Positions 11,232-21,666 of a stretch of DNA of 64,000 bases are shown here, piece by piece; within the stretch, counting starts at the first letter, position 1; each line of letters starts with the position of its first letter. The notes under the pieces are model-generated. The model had not been told where the DNA came from, did not search any database, and saw only the letters and a list, made by a program, of their open reading frames with translations. Origin of the DNA: Coenobita brevimanus (lineage: Eukaryota; Arthropoda; Malacostraca; Decapoda; Coenobitidae); contig JAVRFU010003718.1 of NCBI GenBank assembly GCA_032717465.1, forward strand, positions 2,116,856 through 2,180,855, in the 5' to 3' direction. Both the position numbers and the translations under genes were made by a program.

Positions 11232-11502
11232 AGATGATGCAGGATTGAGCTAGACATTGTTAAAAATTGAAGGGTTCTCCAGCAGAAGACTGTCAGGTTG
11301 GCTGATGTAAGAACTGAGTTTTTGATGGATTAAAAACAACATTACTTTTGCCCCAGTCAGTGATATAAGCCAAGTCAGACATTTGGTGTACCATAGCCTC
11401 ATCCCTTGTTTGTTGATGAAACTGCTGAGACAGATGCTGCAGGAAGCAAATAGAAAGGTAAAGGGTGGAATCATCAGCATTAGATGTACAGCTTAGAAGG
11501 AC
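11232..11502 (-). pseudogene. RT fragment between palm and thumb (family Y), unit 2
   Basis: On the minus strand, blocks such as QMSDLAYITDWG and a run ending LLLENPSIFNNV precede, and connect across the piggyBac-like insertion to, FLDLSWKEHI at 9374. This matches the region between the YADD motif and the SSDLSWxxHI block of this RT type. Frames shift repeatedly. Unit 1 has lost this piece. Confidence 0.55.
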
Positions 11503-13161
11503 TATCTATCTATCTATCTATTGCCAGACACCTCAATCCCATTTGGGGTGGCCACAAACAAAACGCCTCCAAGTCGCCCTGTCCCCCGCCATTTCACTGC
11601 CCTGCTCCCAACTCATACCCCCCCTCTGATATACCTCTCCACCCCATCCCTCCATCTCATCCTCGGCCTCCCCCTACCTCTTCCCCCCTCCACCTCACTC
11701 ACATACACTCTCTTCATCAGTCTTTCACCCTCCATTCTCTCCACATGGCCAAATCACCTCAGTGTGTTCCTCACAACGCTTCCTAAGACACCCACATCCA
11801 CATCACAACGCTCCTTTATATCCTCATTCGTCAGCCTGTCTCTCCATGTGACCCCACAGGCTCCTCTTAAATAACTCATTTCCACTGCTCTAACTCTTGA
11901 CTTGTGTCCTTCCAACAACGTTCAAGCTTCACTTCCGTACGTTAGAGTTGGTATCACCATACTGTCATGTAGTAACTTTTTCACTTCCATGCTCACTTCC
12001 CTGTTTCTTATCGCTACTTTCAAAGAACCAGCAACCTTTCTTCCCTCCTGTACCCTTTCGAGCACTTCACCCTCCAAACCGCTATCCTTACTCATCACAC
12101 TACCCAAGTACTTAAACGTACTAACATTTTCCAATTCCTCACCATCCAATCTCGCTGTACATTCACTGACTTCACCTCTCTCAAAGACCATCATTTTACT
12201 CTTCCCTACATTCACAATAAGACTCCATTTCTTACACACTCTCCCAAACTCATCCACTAAGCCTTGTAGCTCCCCTTCGTCTTCACTCAACAACACAGGA
12301 TCATCTGCAAACAACAGTACAGGGAGTTTCCAAACAATATCCTCTCTCACCAGGGCCACTCCAACATCCACCACCCTACCTCGGACATCTTTTATAACCC
12401 CATCCATGTACATTGAACAACCATGGAGACATGACACATCCCTGTTTCAACCCAACCTTCAAAGAGAAAAATTCACTTAGTTCACCATCCACACGCACTG
12501 CAGCCTTAGCACCATTGTACATACTCTTCACAGCATTCAACAACTTCCCTTCTACTCCATATATTCTTAACACTTTCCACAATCCTTGACTATCCACCCT
12601 GTCATATGCTTTCTCCAAATCCATGAAAGCCGCATACAACTTCTTTCCCTTCTCTAGAAACTTTTCCACTAAAGATCTAAGAATGAATATCTGAGCTACA
12701 CAACCTCTTCCCTTCCTAAATCCTCCCTGTTCTTCTCTAACTAATTTCTCTGTTCTTTCTCTAACTCTGTCAATAAGTGTCCTACCATACACTTTTCTTA
12801 TTATACTAAGAAGACAAATGCCCCTATGATTACCACACACTTCTTTTTCCCCTTTTCCTTTGTACAAGGGAATAATTATACCTGACTTCCAATCCTCCGG
12901 GACTCTACCTTCCTCCCAGGCCAATCTGCTCATCTTCCACATCCATTCTACTACTATCTCTCCCCCATGCTTCAGCATTTCACCACACACTCCATCAATT
13001 CCTGGAGCTTTCCCCAATTTAACTTTCTTCATTGCTTCCACAACTTCTACCCTACTGATTTCTTCCTGTCTTCTCACCTCCCTCCTTCTCCCAGCCATTC
13101 CCCAGCCACTTATACTCGCATTACTTCCATCCTCTATGTTCAACAATTCCTTAAAGTGTTC
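11503..13161 (-). mobile_element. RTE-A non-LTR retrotransposon, 5'-truncated copy, unit 2
   Basis: Same insertion as 1049-2702, copied with the segmental duplication: the same 3' tail and the same 5' truncation (ttaaagtgttcaagacag). Frames at 12376-13191 and 11922-12437 encode GKAPGIDGVCGEML, AFMDLEKAYDRVD, GLKQGCVMSPWLF and LLFADDPVLLSED, in which Thr of FADDT is replaced by Pro. A deletion after SPWLFN shifts the frame. The endonuclease domain is absent. Confidence 0.9.
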
Positions 13162-13420
13162 AAGACAGCTGGTGATAGGACAGAGTCCCAAGGAACACCA
13201 CTACTCATAACTCTAGCAGAAAAACAGTGGCCGTCTACAACTGCAGCTATAGAACGACCAGAAAGGAAGCTTGAGATGAAGGCACAGATAGAAGAATAGA
13301 AGCCATAAGAGGGCAGTTGGGAAATTAAAAATTTATGCCAGACTCAACTAAAAGTCTTTGAGATGTCAAGTGAAATGGCAAAGCTTTCACTAAAATCCTG
13401 AAAGGATTGGATAACACTAG
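13162..13420 (-). pseudogene. RT palm remnant (family Y), unit 2
   Basis: Counterpart of 2703-2960: LDISKTFS, WHKFLISQLPSYGFY, ISSFLSGRSIAAVVDGHCF and SGVPWDSVLSP on the minus strand. Motif B has W in place of Q (VPWDS instead of VPQGS), a substitution expected to be inactivating. Confidence 0.65.
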
Positions 13421-13459
13421 AGCTTGATGCAGCAGGAGCAGGGTATGTCTATCAGCAGC

Positions 13460-13880
13460 CTATCTAGTATGAGCTAGAACCTTTAAAAGGCTCAAAACCT
13501 TCAGGCAAGAAGCCTTTATCTGCTTTAAATGTGGGATCCAAATAAGACAGGCATCACAGATGAGGCCCAAAAACCTCGCTTCCATACCAGCAATCCTTTG
13601 GCCATTTAAAAACAAATTTGGGTCAGGATGGGCCTCATGTAACTGGCAGAAGTGCACTGCAATGGTCTCAGATGAGGAAAATCTAAAAGCCATGTTTTGG
13701 TGCCCTGGTAACAGAATGATTTATTGTAAGTTGCAGCCATTACTCTGCCACCAACATACTGGATGGAGCAAATGAAACAGAGACATCATCCACAAACAGG
13801 AAGCTGTTCACTCCCTCTTCTCCACAATACCATTAATCCTTTTGACAGTTAGGGTAGTGGTGCAAAACTCACCCCCTCGA
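13460..13880 (-). pseudogene. RT catalytic/thumb remnant (family Z), unit 2
   Basis: Counterpart of 3001-3420. The open piece 13460-13693 reads MAFRFSSSETIAVHFCQLH, HPDPNLFLNGQRI, ARFLGLICDACLIW and LLKVLAHTR. Degenerate Jockey-like RT. Confidence 0.65.
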
Positions 13881-13930
13881 TGCTGGACAACGCAAGCTGC
13901 ATCGAACAAAATCGCCCTTGATAGAGAGAA

Positions 13931-14720
13931 GAAACATCATAAATTAGCACATATTTTATATTCGCCAAACATTTTTATCAACATTATAAAGCACAACTAT
14001 CTGAGATTACGTCAATAAAAAGTCAGGCAGAAGAAGGCATAAATAAAGGCAGGGGAAAATATAATTTAGCCAAATACCGCTCCCACACTACAGCACGACC
14101 GTAAGGTAATTTCATGTTGTGGTACATAAAACCGATCTGAACTGTCCTGTAGTAAATATTTATATATCAGAATGTAGCTGATGAAATTTCCTAAAACTCC
14201 TTAACAGTAACAGTTACCATGAAACAAATATTTCTATGAAGAAACAAGAGAGAAGAAGGAAAGAAGAAAAATCATAAATTGGCACATAACCTATATTCGC
14301 TGAACGTTTTTATCAACACCATAGGCAAGTATAAATATTTGAGATTACGTGAATAAAAAATCAGGCAGACACAGGCTTAGATAAAGGCAGGGGAAAACAT
14401 AATTTGGCAACAACTTTGGCCGCACAAAACACCACTCCCGCACTGCAGCGCAATCATAAGATAATTTCCTATAGTGGTACGTAAAACCCACCCAAACTGC
14501 CCAACAGTAAATGTTTATATACCAAAACGCCACTAATGAAATTTCCTAAAACTTTTTCTCAATAACAATTACCATAAAACTTATATTTCTATGAGAAAAC
14601 ACAAAAGAAATAAAAAACATCGTAAATCAGCGCATAATGTATGTTCACCAAATGTTTTTATCAACACCATAAGCAAGCACAACTATTAGAGATTACGAAG
14701 ATAATAAAATCACGGAAAAA
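13931..14720. repeat. ~340 bp AT-rich tandem repeat, unit 2
   Basis: Collinear with 3471-4245 and carrying the same three copies with scattered substitutions. The tandem expansion therefore predates the segmental duplication. Confidence 0.75.
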
Positions 14721-14739
14721 GAAGCAAAACCAATGGTGT

Positions 14740-15060
14740 GGGGACAAAATGTTTAAGAAGTACGGCGAGCACGGAAACAGGGGAGGGGTTCTCCCAGCAT
14801 TCAGCGAAGACCAAGCCGTCCCACATCCTGAGTACTTATCCGTGGTTGGATGCAGCCTGCATCGTCCAATAACGAGAGAGTTAACTGCAACAGCAAATAA
14901 TGCCACACTCAAAACACTCCTCTATGGCACATCCTCCTCCTGAGAGTACAGGGCAGAGTTCAAATCACACACACACACACACACAGGAAACTTCCTGTCA
15001 AAGACGAAGTTCTGAATAAAAGTGGGTAAGCAACCCCAAACACCATAAAAATGGAGACTG
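14740..15060 (-). pseudogene. RT palm remnant with motif B (family Z), unit 2
   Basis: Counterpart of 4290-4590; SVALFAVAVNSLVIG is readable on the minus strand. A CA microsatellite near 14968-14985 is longer than in unit 1 and lies within the RT-coding stretch. Confidence 0.55.
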
Positions 15061-15545
15061 GTTGGTCACCTCCTGTAGCTTGCTTGGAACAGGAAATGTG
15101 CCCCAAGCATGCTGCCAGGAGGTAGGGACTGCAGCCTTAATCAATGGGAAATAATCTCTGTTGGTGACAGGTCTAACAGAGACATCAAGAATCACTGCTG
15201 CCCTTGCTGCCTCACCTGCACAATCATTTCCCTGCGGTCCAATGTGGGTTACCACCCAGCATGGTGGCCCACGAGGTGGAACTTTCCTCAAATTTTCAAC
15301 ACTAAAGGTTGAGGAGAGTTGAAATGCTTAACGGCAGACAAGGCAGCCCTGCAGTCATTAAAAATCATAAAACTAATTGCATCAAAGGTGAGGATATGGT
15401 GGAGAGCCAAGAGAATTGCTGACGGCTTCACAGTAAAAATTAAGGCTGAGGAGGGTAGGGTGCCACTCTGGGTAAAATTACGGAAGACAACCTTAAATTC
15501 AATGCCAGCCATCAGTAAACATGGACAGACCCAGCATGAGTGCAA
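15061..15545 (-). pseudogene. RNase H domain remnant, unit 2
   Basis: Counterpart of 4600-5080. It has SALIFTVKPSAILLALHHIL, MIFNDCRAALSAVKHFNSP, CWVVTHIGPQGNDCAGEAARAA and VILDVSVRPVTNRDYFPLIKAAV in two frames. The conserved acidic and Asp positions are altered, so it is not catalytic. Confidence 0.7.
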
Positions 15546-15620
15546 AATGAACTCAAAGCTGGGTGTGGATCACCACATCTGATGTTACGGACTTTGGAGC
15601 CATGATACACCAGCAAAATA

Positions 15621-15712
15621 TTTGCGCAGTGGCAGTATCGTAACCAATGAGGTCTTGCCTAAGTGACGTATTTGTTGCTGCTGTATAGCTCGAATTGGGA
15701 AAACTTTCAATA
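15621..15712 (+). ncRNA. U4 snRNA-like head of an L2-type retrotransposon (fragment)
   Basis: From 15621 the sequence tttgcgcagtggcagtatcg and its continuation through ccaatgaggt match the 5' part of metazoan U4 snRNA almost base for base for ~34 nt. Similarity then weakens. A second patch around 15682-15708 (gggaaaactttcaatacc) resembles the U4 stretch before its central region. The downstream U4 parts, including the Sm site, are absent. The start coincides exactly with the break in the segmental-duplication stub. I read it as a U4-derived 5' head of the following retrotransposon, not a working U4 gene. Confidence 0.7.
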
Positions 15713-15906
15713 CCATCTCAGCACTTCTGCAGCACCTTGGTTTGGGTTATCTTTCCTAGAAGGGTTGTCAAGTCGTACCCCACCTGCTCGTGGTGACCTC
15801 GCAGACACCCTGTTTTTTTTTTTTTTTTCCCCGCTTCTGTTTTTTGTGCTTTTTTTCTTTTGGTTTTCTTTTTTTCTAAATTAGGGTGACACAAACGGGG
15901 GCAGCG

Positions 15907-15929
15907 CTACCCGGGTTTTTCCCGGGTAG
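15907..15929 (+). other. Perfect 9-bp hairpin in L2-type 5' UTR
   Basis: CTACCCGGG, five T, CCCGGGTAG. It lies between the U4-like head/T-rich tract and ORF1. It could be an RNA structural element; its function is unknown. Confidence 0.6.
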
Positions 15930-15988
15930 TATTGTATATACGTTTTGCTGTTGTTGTCATCTAGTTTTGTTTTTTGTTCTCCCTTATT

Positions 15989-16693
15989 ATGTGTAAACAA
16001 CACCAGTGCCCTCGCTGCAGTAGGTCTGTAGCAAAAAGTGCACAAGCACTGAAGTGCGCCTACTGCAGCGAGTGGATTCAAATAGCTTGTGAAAATTTGG
16101 ATGCAGGCGACTATCCATTCATGAAGAGAAGCCACCAGCTGGGCTTTCGCTGGATGTGTAGCCAGTGTGTTGCACCAGCAGACGAGGTCTTGGCTGGTGG
16201 AGGAAGTAGTACCAAGAAGGAGTATGAAGATAAAGTTATTGGGCCAATCTTTCAAGCAATCAGAGATGTATCAAATAGACTGGAGGCACTAGAGACCAAG
16301 GTCTCATCACCCATGGCGGTCACACAAGATCAGGCCAAGTCATTTGCGGATGCTGTTCGCGGGTCTCTCGTGGGGGGAGGGAAGGATCTGCCTGGGGGCG
16401 TGATTGGGATCAGTGCTCATGGCCAGAAAAAATCCATTCATAGTCAGCATGTACTGATTGTGAAACCAGAGAGTGGCGCTAGTGCCCTGACAAATCAGAT
16501 GGGACCAGAAGACATCAGAGGCGAACTTAACTCGGCACCGGTTGACAGCTGCCTTAAGACCAAGGCTGGTGGGCTGGTAATGAAGTTTCTGTCAGCTAAG
16601 GCCAAGGGTGAAGCAACTGGGGTGCTGACTGATCATTTTGGCTCTGAAGGCATTTTTGCATATCAGAGCCAAAGAAAATGTTGCCTAAAATGA
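15989..16693 (+). pseudogene. L2-type ORF1, N-terminal part (PHD-like finger)
   Basis: Starting at MCKQHQCPRCSRSVAKSAQ, the first ~60 residues have Cys/His spacing CPRC...CAYC...C...CSQC, typical of the PHD-type finger in ORF1 of CR1/L2 elements, where ORF1 is an RNA-binding/chaperone protein. A coiled-coil-like stretch (FQAIRDVSNRLEALETKV) follows near residues 85-110. The frame is lost at ~16693, and the C-terminal zinc knuckles are in another frame (16746-17222). The methionine at 15989 sits just before the finger and is a plausible start. Confidence 0.78.
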
Positions 16694-16745
16694 CCGTGTC
16701 AGGCCTTTCCTCTTCCTTGGATGACTCTGACATCATCCCAAATAT

Positions 16746-17222
16746 TTGAGAAAAAACAATAAAATTAAGATGCTCGTTGATCGAGGTTGTACCCTCAACC
16801 TTCTCTTCATAAGAACAAGGAATGACACCAAAACTGCTGTCTTCAAGATGTCGCCAGAGATGAGATCCTCCATTGTAGAACAGGGCAATTACTTCTATGT
16901 GGATCTTACAAGATGCCGTGCTCTCAAAAGATTCTGGGTTACACAGTGTCATCACTGTCAAAGCTTTGGTCATACATTTGAGAGATGTTCTAGGAAAAGT
17001 GATGAACCTAAATGTGTCTTTTGTGCTGGAGCCCATAAATCTAAGGACTGTAGTAACAGAAATTCTCCCAAATGCATCAACTGCTCCTCTTTAAGACATC
17101 AAGATGCTAATTCAAAGTCACAGGCGGTTCCCCATTTTGCTTCAAGTAGAGAATGTCCAATTATGATTTCTCATAGGAATAGACTGATTGAAAACACCAA
17201 TTTTGACCATTCAAAAAACTGA
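16746..17222 (+). pseudogene. L2-type ORF1, C-terminal zinc-knuckle part
   Basis: Contains CHHCQSFGHTFERC (a full CCHC knuckle), CVFCAGAHKSKDC (short by one residue) and a third degenerate CINCSSLRH. Tandem knuckles at the C-terminus are usual for ORF1 of this group and bind the element RNA. It ends at 17222, twelve bases before the ORF2 methionine. Confidence 0.78.
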
Positions 17223-17233
17223 CTACGTCCCTC

Positions 17234-18766
17234 TTGAACCAGTTAAGGATGGGTCTTTTAAATATTCGTTCCATCCGTAATAAGATAGACTATATTAATG
17301 AAACCCTAAATCAGCACGAGCTTGACATATTGTGCTTGACTGAAACCTGGTTGTATGAGTCTGATATCGATATTATTCGTAATGCTTTCCCTAAGACACA
17401 TTCTATTATTAGTATTCCCAGGCCTGCTGCTGACTATCCGGGAGGAGGCATAGCACTCATCTACTCGGCAGCACTTTCAAACGTTTCTCTCATTGACTCA
17501 GACCTGACCCCATCATCATTTGAATTTATGGAAGTATTAATAAATTTCCATCAGAATACCATTAGAATTGTAATTGTCTATCGACCAGGTCATCCGGGCA
17601 GAGATCGAGGTTTTATGGAGGAGTTTGGGCAGTTTCTTGAAGGGTTTTCTCTTAAACCTGGAGGACTTCTTGTTTGTGGTGATTTCAATTGTTGGGTTGA
17701 CAGTCCAGAGTCAAAACCATTTTTTTCAGAATTCCTTGAGTTGATCACACACAACAATTTTTTCAATCATGTGAGTAATCCAACTCATGTCTCAGGACAT
17801 GTCCTTGACTTGATCTTGTCCCCTGTTGGTTGCAGGTGCTTATCAGATATGGAGGTTGACTCATTTGACCCCCTCATCTCTGATCATGCTCTGATCACTC
17901 TTAGTTTTGATGTCCCGAAATCCCCTTCATATAAAAAGGTCATCAGGTTCAGAAATTACAACAATGTTGACCGCCAGTTGATGTGTTTTGAAATTGATCA
18001 ACGTTTAAACTCCATCGATTCTTCAAGTCTTTCTTCTGGTGAATTGGTTGATATTTACAACAACGAGCTCAGGTCAATTTTTGACCATTATTGTCCTGAG
18101 GTAGTAAAAACAATCACTGTACATGATAATTCTCCGTGGTATGGTCCATCCATTAATTCTTTGCGTAGAAAACGTACAAGGGCAGAACGTGAGTGGCGCT
18201 TGCAGCGGACCGAAGTAACTCGTTTGCGTTATGTTTTTGCGAGAAGAGCAGTCGGTTGCACTGTAAAAGCCCAAAAGGCTAGGTTTTATCAAAATAAAGT
18301 TGATTCATGTGGTGGTGATAAAAAAAAACTGTCTGCAGTTGTGAACAATTTAGTTGATTGGAGGAATGTAATTGTTAAACCAACTTCTTTATCTGATGCC
18401 CAATTGGCTTCTGATTTTGCTCCATTTTTTAACAGTAAGATATCTCGCATAAGAAGTGATTTAGACAGCAGTTCTCCTAGTGAAGTGTACTCAGTTGACT
18501 TCCAGCCACGGTGCACTGGGGATCATTTGCTTTCAACATTTCATCCACTGGATGTAAACAAAGTCAAATGTTACATCAGAGAACTTAATAAAACATTTTG
18601 CTCACTCGATCCATGTAACATGTCACAACTGCCTGATGTGTATAAGCATGCTGCAGACTGTATCTGCAACATAATAAATAGATGCTTCTTAGAAAGTAAT
18701 TTTGTGCAGTATGAGAAACGTGCTTTGCTTAGGCCCCTAATTAAGAAACATGGCCTTGATGTCTAG
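17234..18766 (+). pseudogene. L2-type ORF2, endonuclease and RT N-terminus
   Basis: Residues ~1-235 are an APE endonuclease: MGLLNIRSIRNK, LCLTETWLYE, YPGGGIALIY, IVYRPGHPG, LLVCGDFNCWVD, HVLDLILSP and ISDHALITLSF, with all key positions visible. A linker with YNNELRSIFDHYCPE and WYGPSINSLRRKRTRAERE leads to the RT. The frame ends at TAG (18764-18766) where the protein would continue into MTNYCPVSNLSFLSKITER in the same frame, so this is a single nonsense change. Confidence 0.88.
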
Positions 18767-18769
18767 AGC

Positions 18770-19336
18770 ATGACAAATTATTGTCCTGTCTCTAACCTGT
18801 CTTTTTTATCCAAGATTACTGAGCGGGCCATACTCGACCAACTCTTACCACTACTGGAACACAACAGAGTTGTTCCTGTTGTTCAGTCAGCATACAGAAA
18901 ATACCATTCAACTGAAACTACACTAACAAGGATTCAGAGTGACTTGGTGGCAAACACTTGTAGTGGGATGTCCTCTCTCCTAGTTCTCTTGGATCTGTCT
19001 GCAGCTTTTGATACAGTAGATCATAAACTATTGTTGGATGATCTGTATTTTTATGGCGTTCGTGATAGTGCCCTTTTGCTCCTTAAGTCGTATCTGTCAG
19101 ACAGATCTCAGAGAGTGGTTGTTGATTACGCTAGCTCTGATTCTGCTCCTCTTCTATTTGGAGTCCCTCAAGGATCAGTTTTGGGTCCAATTCTATTTAC
19201 TATCTACACAAGTAGTTTATCGTCTCTACTTGATGCTCATGATGTGTCCTATCATTTTTATGCTGATGACACCCAGCTCTATGTTAAGATGTCAAATATA
19301 ATATCAATGATACTAAGACAAAGTTTGAATCTCTAA
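18770..19336 (+). pseudogene. L2-type ORF2, RT palm
   Basis: In frame with the preceding segment. RT motif A is LLDLSAAFDTVDHKLL, motif B GVPQGSVLGPILFTIY, and motif C HFYADDTQLYV. All catalytic aspartates are present. A one-base slip near 19295-19310 moves the protein into the next frame. Confidence 0.88.
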
Positions 19337-20124
19337 TGTCTGATATTAAGATTTGGATGGCTAAGAGGAAACTTAAGCTGAATGATGGTAAAACTGAGAT
19401 CATCATCATCATCAGAGGAAACAGAAGGGGTGATGACACTGACAATGCCCTGCCATTGAACATTGGCGTGTCACAGCTTCACCCAGTCAGTTCTGTTCAA
19501 AATCTGAGTGTTTATTTTAATTCTAAGTTAAATTACAAAGAACATATTAATCAGGTTGTAAGAGGGTGTAACTTACATATGAGAAATCTGTCTTCTGTGA
19601 GAAAATTCCTGAATAGACGGTGCCTCTTTACATTGGTCCATGCAGAGGTCTTGTCTCGTGTTGATTATTGTAATTCACTGTGGGTTGGTCTTCCAAATAA
19701 TATACTAACAAAAGTTCAGTCTGTGTTGAACAGGGCAGCACGGCTTATCTTTGGTCTCCCCCCGAGAACCTCAACTACCCCGTTTCTGATTGAGTTGCAT
19801 TGGTTACCAGTAAAGGCTAGAACTGAATTTAAACTGTGTCTTATTACATTCAAGGTTCTTAAGTTTGGGGAACCGAAGTATCTTGCTGAATTGTTAAAAC
19901 TCCCATCAACACGCCCGGGTGTGATGTTATGCAGTGAAGATGATTCATTGCGTCTTGATGAGCCAGGAGCCATTCACCAGTCATCTTTCTCTGATTGTTC
20001 TTTTGCATATAGAGCCCCTAGATTATACAACAGATTGCCATTGTCCATAAGACAACTCTCTACTGTTGAATCCTTTAAGAGACAGCTGAAAGCCTTTCTT
20101 TTTTCAAAATGCTATGACCTGTAG
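19336..20124 (+). pseudogene. L2-type ORF2, RT thumb and C-terminus
   Basis: Starts at MSDIKIWMAKRKLKLN. It continues with KLNYKEHINQVVRGC, HAEVLSRVDYCNSLWVGLP, RAARLIFGLPP, LHWLPVKARTEFKLCL and a C-terminal RAPRLYNRLPLSIRQ, the conserved tail of CR1/L2-group ORF2. The natural stop is at 20124, followed by ~180 bp of 3' UTR and the (TTA)n tail. Confidence 0.88.
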
Positions 20125-20328
20125 AGAGGTACTATGACGGATGATTATAGGGTTTATTTGTTGCCACTTTCATGTATATATGATGTAGCTTGTATTATAT
20201 ACACGAAATGTCACAATTCTTGTAAATATAATGCATGGGCGTTGAGCGCTAGTGAATTCCCAAAGGCAGAACTGGTGCTTTTGAGAAACAAAAGGCCAGA
20301 TTATTATTATTATTATTATTATTATTAT

Positions 20329-20455
20329 CTTTAGGTGGGAAAATAGATCTGGATGATGACGATGATAATGATGTCAAACTTTAAATAACCTTCAATAAAG
20401 TTTGTTTTATTAACCCTGGCCTCCCCATCACCCCTTACAGCCAGCCCAGTCCATA
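20329..20455 (+). repeat. Interspersed repeat W, copy 1
   Basis: About 127 bp, starting ctttaggtggg and including gatctggatgatgacgatga, an AATAAA-like signal near 20394 and cctccccatcacccc. A second copy is at 57632-57760. The identity of the family is unknown; it could be the 3' end of a gene or transposon. The L2-type tail abuts it. Confidence 0.6.
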
Positions 20456-20783
20456 GGCAATAACAAAATTATAAAAAGTATAATATACTACATTAAAACC
20501 ACCATCATCATCCAACTCTTTCCCTTATCAGACATGGCTTCCCCCCCCCCTGCCCCCCGCCCGTAATTTGAACTTGGCATGCAGGGCGTGGGACAGCTTT
20601 GTTGTGGCGCGTCATTCCTCCGACGTCCGCTAGAGCGCCCCTGCATCCTCCCCACTTTCTGCCTGTCTCTCGTCGCAAGTGCACACTCGTCGTTATGCTG
20701 CCCACGTGCTCGCTTTTGTGGTGGTGCCTTACCTGCTGCAGGCACTCCTGCTGCTCTCGTGTCTCTCCTTCGTGTATGTGATG
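20456..20783. other. Unassigned GC-rich stretch upstream of the HTH remnant
   Basis: Begins AT-rich, then has a C-rich run (20540-20560) and a GC-rich segment. Overlapping short frames exist on both strands but none resembles a known family. It may be the 5' region of the pogo-type element. Confidence 0.4.
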
Positions 20784-21085
20784 ATGGCCTCGTCGCCTGA
20801 GAAGAGGAAGAGAATGGTGTTGACTCTGGAGAAGAAGCGGGAGAAATTGGAGAAGTAGATGCGGAGTGGTCTTCTTCCCTCATCCTCTGCAAGTTCAGCC
20901 TGGCCAGATCTACTTTGTCTGATATTAAGAGATCCCGAGACAAACTCATGCAGTACACGGCTGACTTCTCGTCGAGAAGCAAACGCAACGTGGAGAGGAA
21001 AGTGATGTTTACTCCCAAGTTTGCTGAAGTCGACCGCTCCACGTTGATTTGGTATCGACAGCAACGTACTGCTGGTGGTAGGAAT
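20784..21085 (+). pseudogene. CENP-B/pogo-type helix-turn-helix remnant
   Basis: The plus strand reads MASSPEKRKRMVLTLEKKREKLEK (positions 20784-20855), which then stops. In another frame from ~20900 it reads ARSTLSDIKRSRDKL, and further on NVERKVMFTPKFAEVDRSTL and IWYRQQRTAG. This is the N-terminal double HTH of pogo/Tigger transposases and CENP-B-like proteins (normally KRKRxVLTLExKLxIIExLE...STVSDIKxxRDKL). Part of the first helix region is deleted and frameshifted. The catalytic DDE domain is absent because a CR1 fragment starts at 21087. Confidence 0.7.
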
Positions 21086-21086
21086 T

Positions 21087-21666
21087 ACCAAATTGAAAGT
21101 AGAAGGAGAGATCTATAAAGATGCAGCAATGCAAGCAGAAATAATGAACAAATGTTTCCAATCAGTTTTCACTAGTGAAAAGGAGTTTGTGGAAGGGGAG
21201 GGAGTGCTACAAATGTAGTGATAAAAGACATAAGAGTGGAAGTATAGGAAGTGTATAAATTACTGGAAACTCAAGATGTAAGGAAAGCCCCAAGACCTGA
21301 TGGAATCTCTAATTGGGTACTGAAGGAATTCAGAGAGCAACTGGGGGATAAGATTCACAGTTGAATTGTGTGTTCTCTGGAGGTGGCGATAGTGCCTCAA
21401 GAATGGAAGAGGGGACATGTGGTACCAATTTATAAGGGAGGAAACAGGGAAGAACCCCTGAATTATAGACCAGTGTCCCTAACCAGCATGGTCGCAAAAT
21501 TGTGCGAAAGAATTATGAAAGACAGATGGATAAAATATCTGGAACAGATGAATATTCTGGCTGACAGTCAGTTTGGATTTAGAAGTGGAAGGTCATGTAT
21601 TTCCAACTTCTTGAGCTTTTACTCAAAAGTGATTGACGTGCTTCAGGAGAGAGATGGTTGGGTGGA
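21087..21666 (+). mobile_element. CR1-like RT fragment
   Basis: Truncated at both ends. It covers the region from just before the RT (ITKLKVEGEIYKDAAMQAEIMN) through VPQEWKRGHVVPIYKGGNRE, LNYRPVSLTSMVAKLCERI and FGFRSGRSCISNFLSFYSKVID, ending in ERDGWVD. Stops and frameshifts split the first part; 21368-21666 is the longest open stretch. It is homologous to the CR1 element at 58047-64000 and to the RT in the tandem array. It joins the piggyBac-like block abruptly at 21667. Confidence 0.82.

Larger units (their letters stand above)
1..15620. repeat. Tandem segmental duplication of a retroelement mosaic (2 units plus stub)
   Basis: The sequence at 1 recurs at 5062 and again at 15529 (each begins acccagcatgag). 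Unit 1 is 1-5061, unit 2 is 5062-15528, and the third copy breaks off at 15620. Blocks match collinearly: 1-510 with 5062-5614; 536-1048 with 8815-9332; 1049-5061 with 11503-15528. Differences are discrete. A full-length RTE-B (5615-8806) and a piggyBac-like element (9396-11227) are only in unit 2. Unit 1 lacks the sequence corresponding to 9333-11502. Unit 2 has a short extra duplication near 5428-5510. The units are made of degenerate minus-strand non-LTR retrotransposon pieces, and I see no host gene in them. Confidence 0.88.
15621..20328 (+). mobile_element. L2/CR1-group non-LTR retrotransposon, near full length
   Basis: A plus-strand element of ~4.7 kb: U4-like head, T-rich 5' UTR with a perfect hairpin at 15907-15929, ORF1 with a PHD-like finger and zinc knuckles, ORF2 with APE endonuclease and RT, and a (TTA)n 3' tail at 20301-20328. 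Two ORFs, no RNase H and a trinucleotide tail fit the L2/CR1 group; the exact clade (L2, Crack or Daphne) needs a tree. ORF1 and ORF2 carry a few lesions, so this copy is inactive but fairly young. Confidence 0.88.

Noticed and set aside
15621..15712. Functional U4 snRNA gene
   Set aside because: Only the 5' part is present, similarity decays after ~34 nt, the Sm-site region is missing, and the upstream sequence is duplicated retroelement debris with no recognisable snRNA promoter element.
20329..20455. 3' end of a host gene with a polyadenylation signal
   Set aside because: It is repeated at 57632-57760 next to unrelated sequence, and no coding exon precedes it; an interspersed repeat is the safer call.
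20488..21042. Minus-strand 184-aa Ser/Arg-rich frame as a host protein
   Set aside because: It is antisense to the CENP-B-type HTH text on the plus strand and resembles nothing known.
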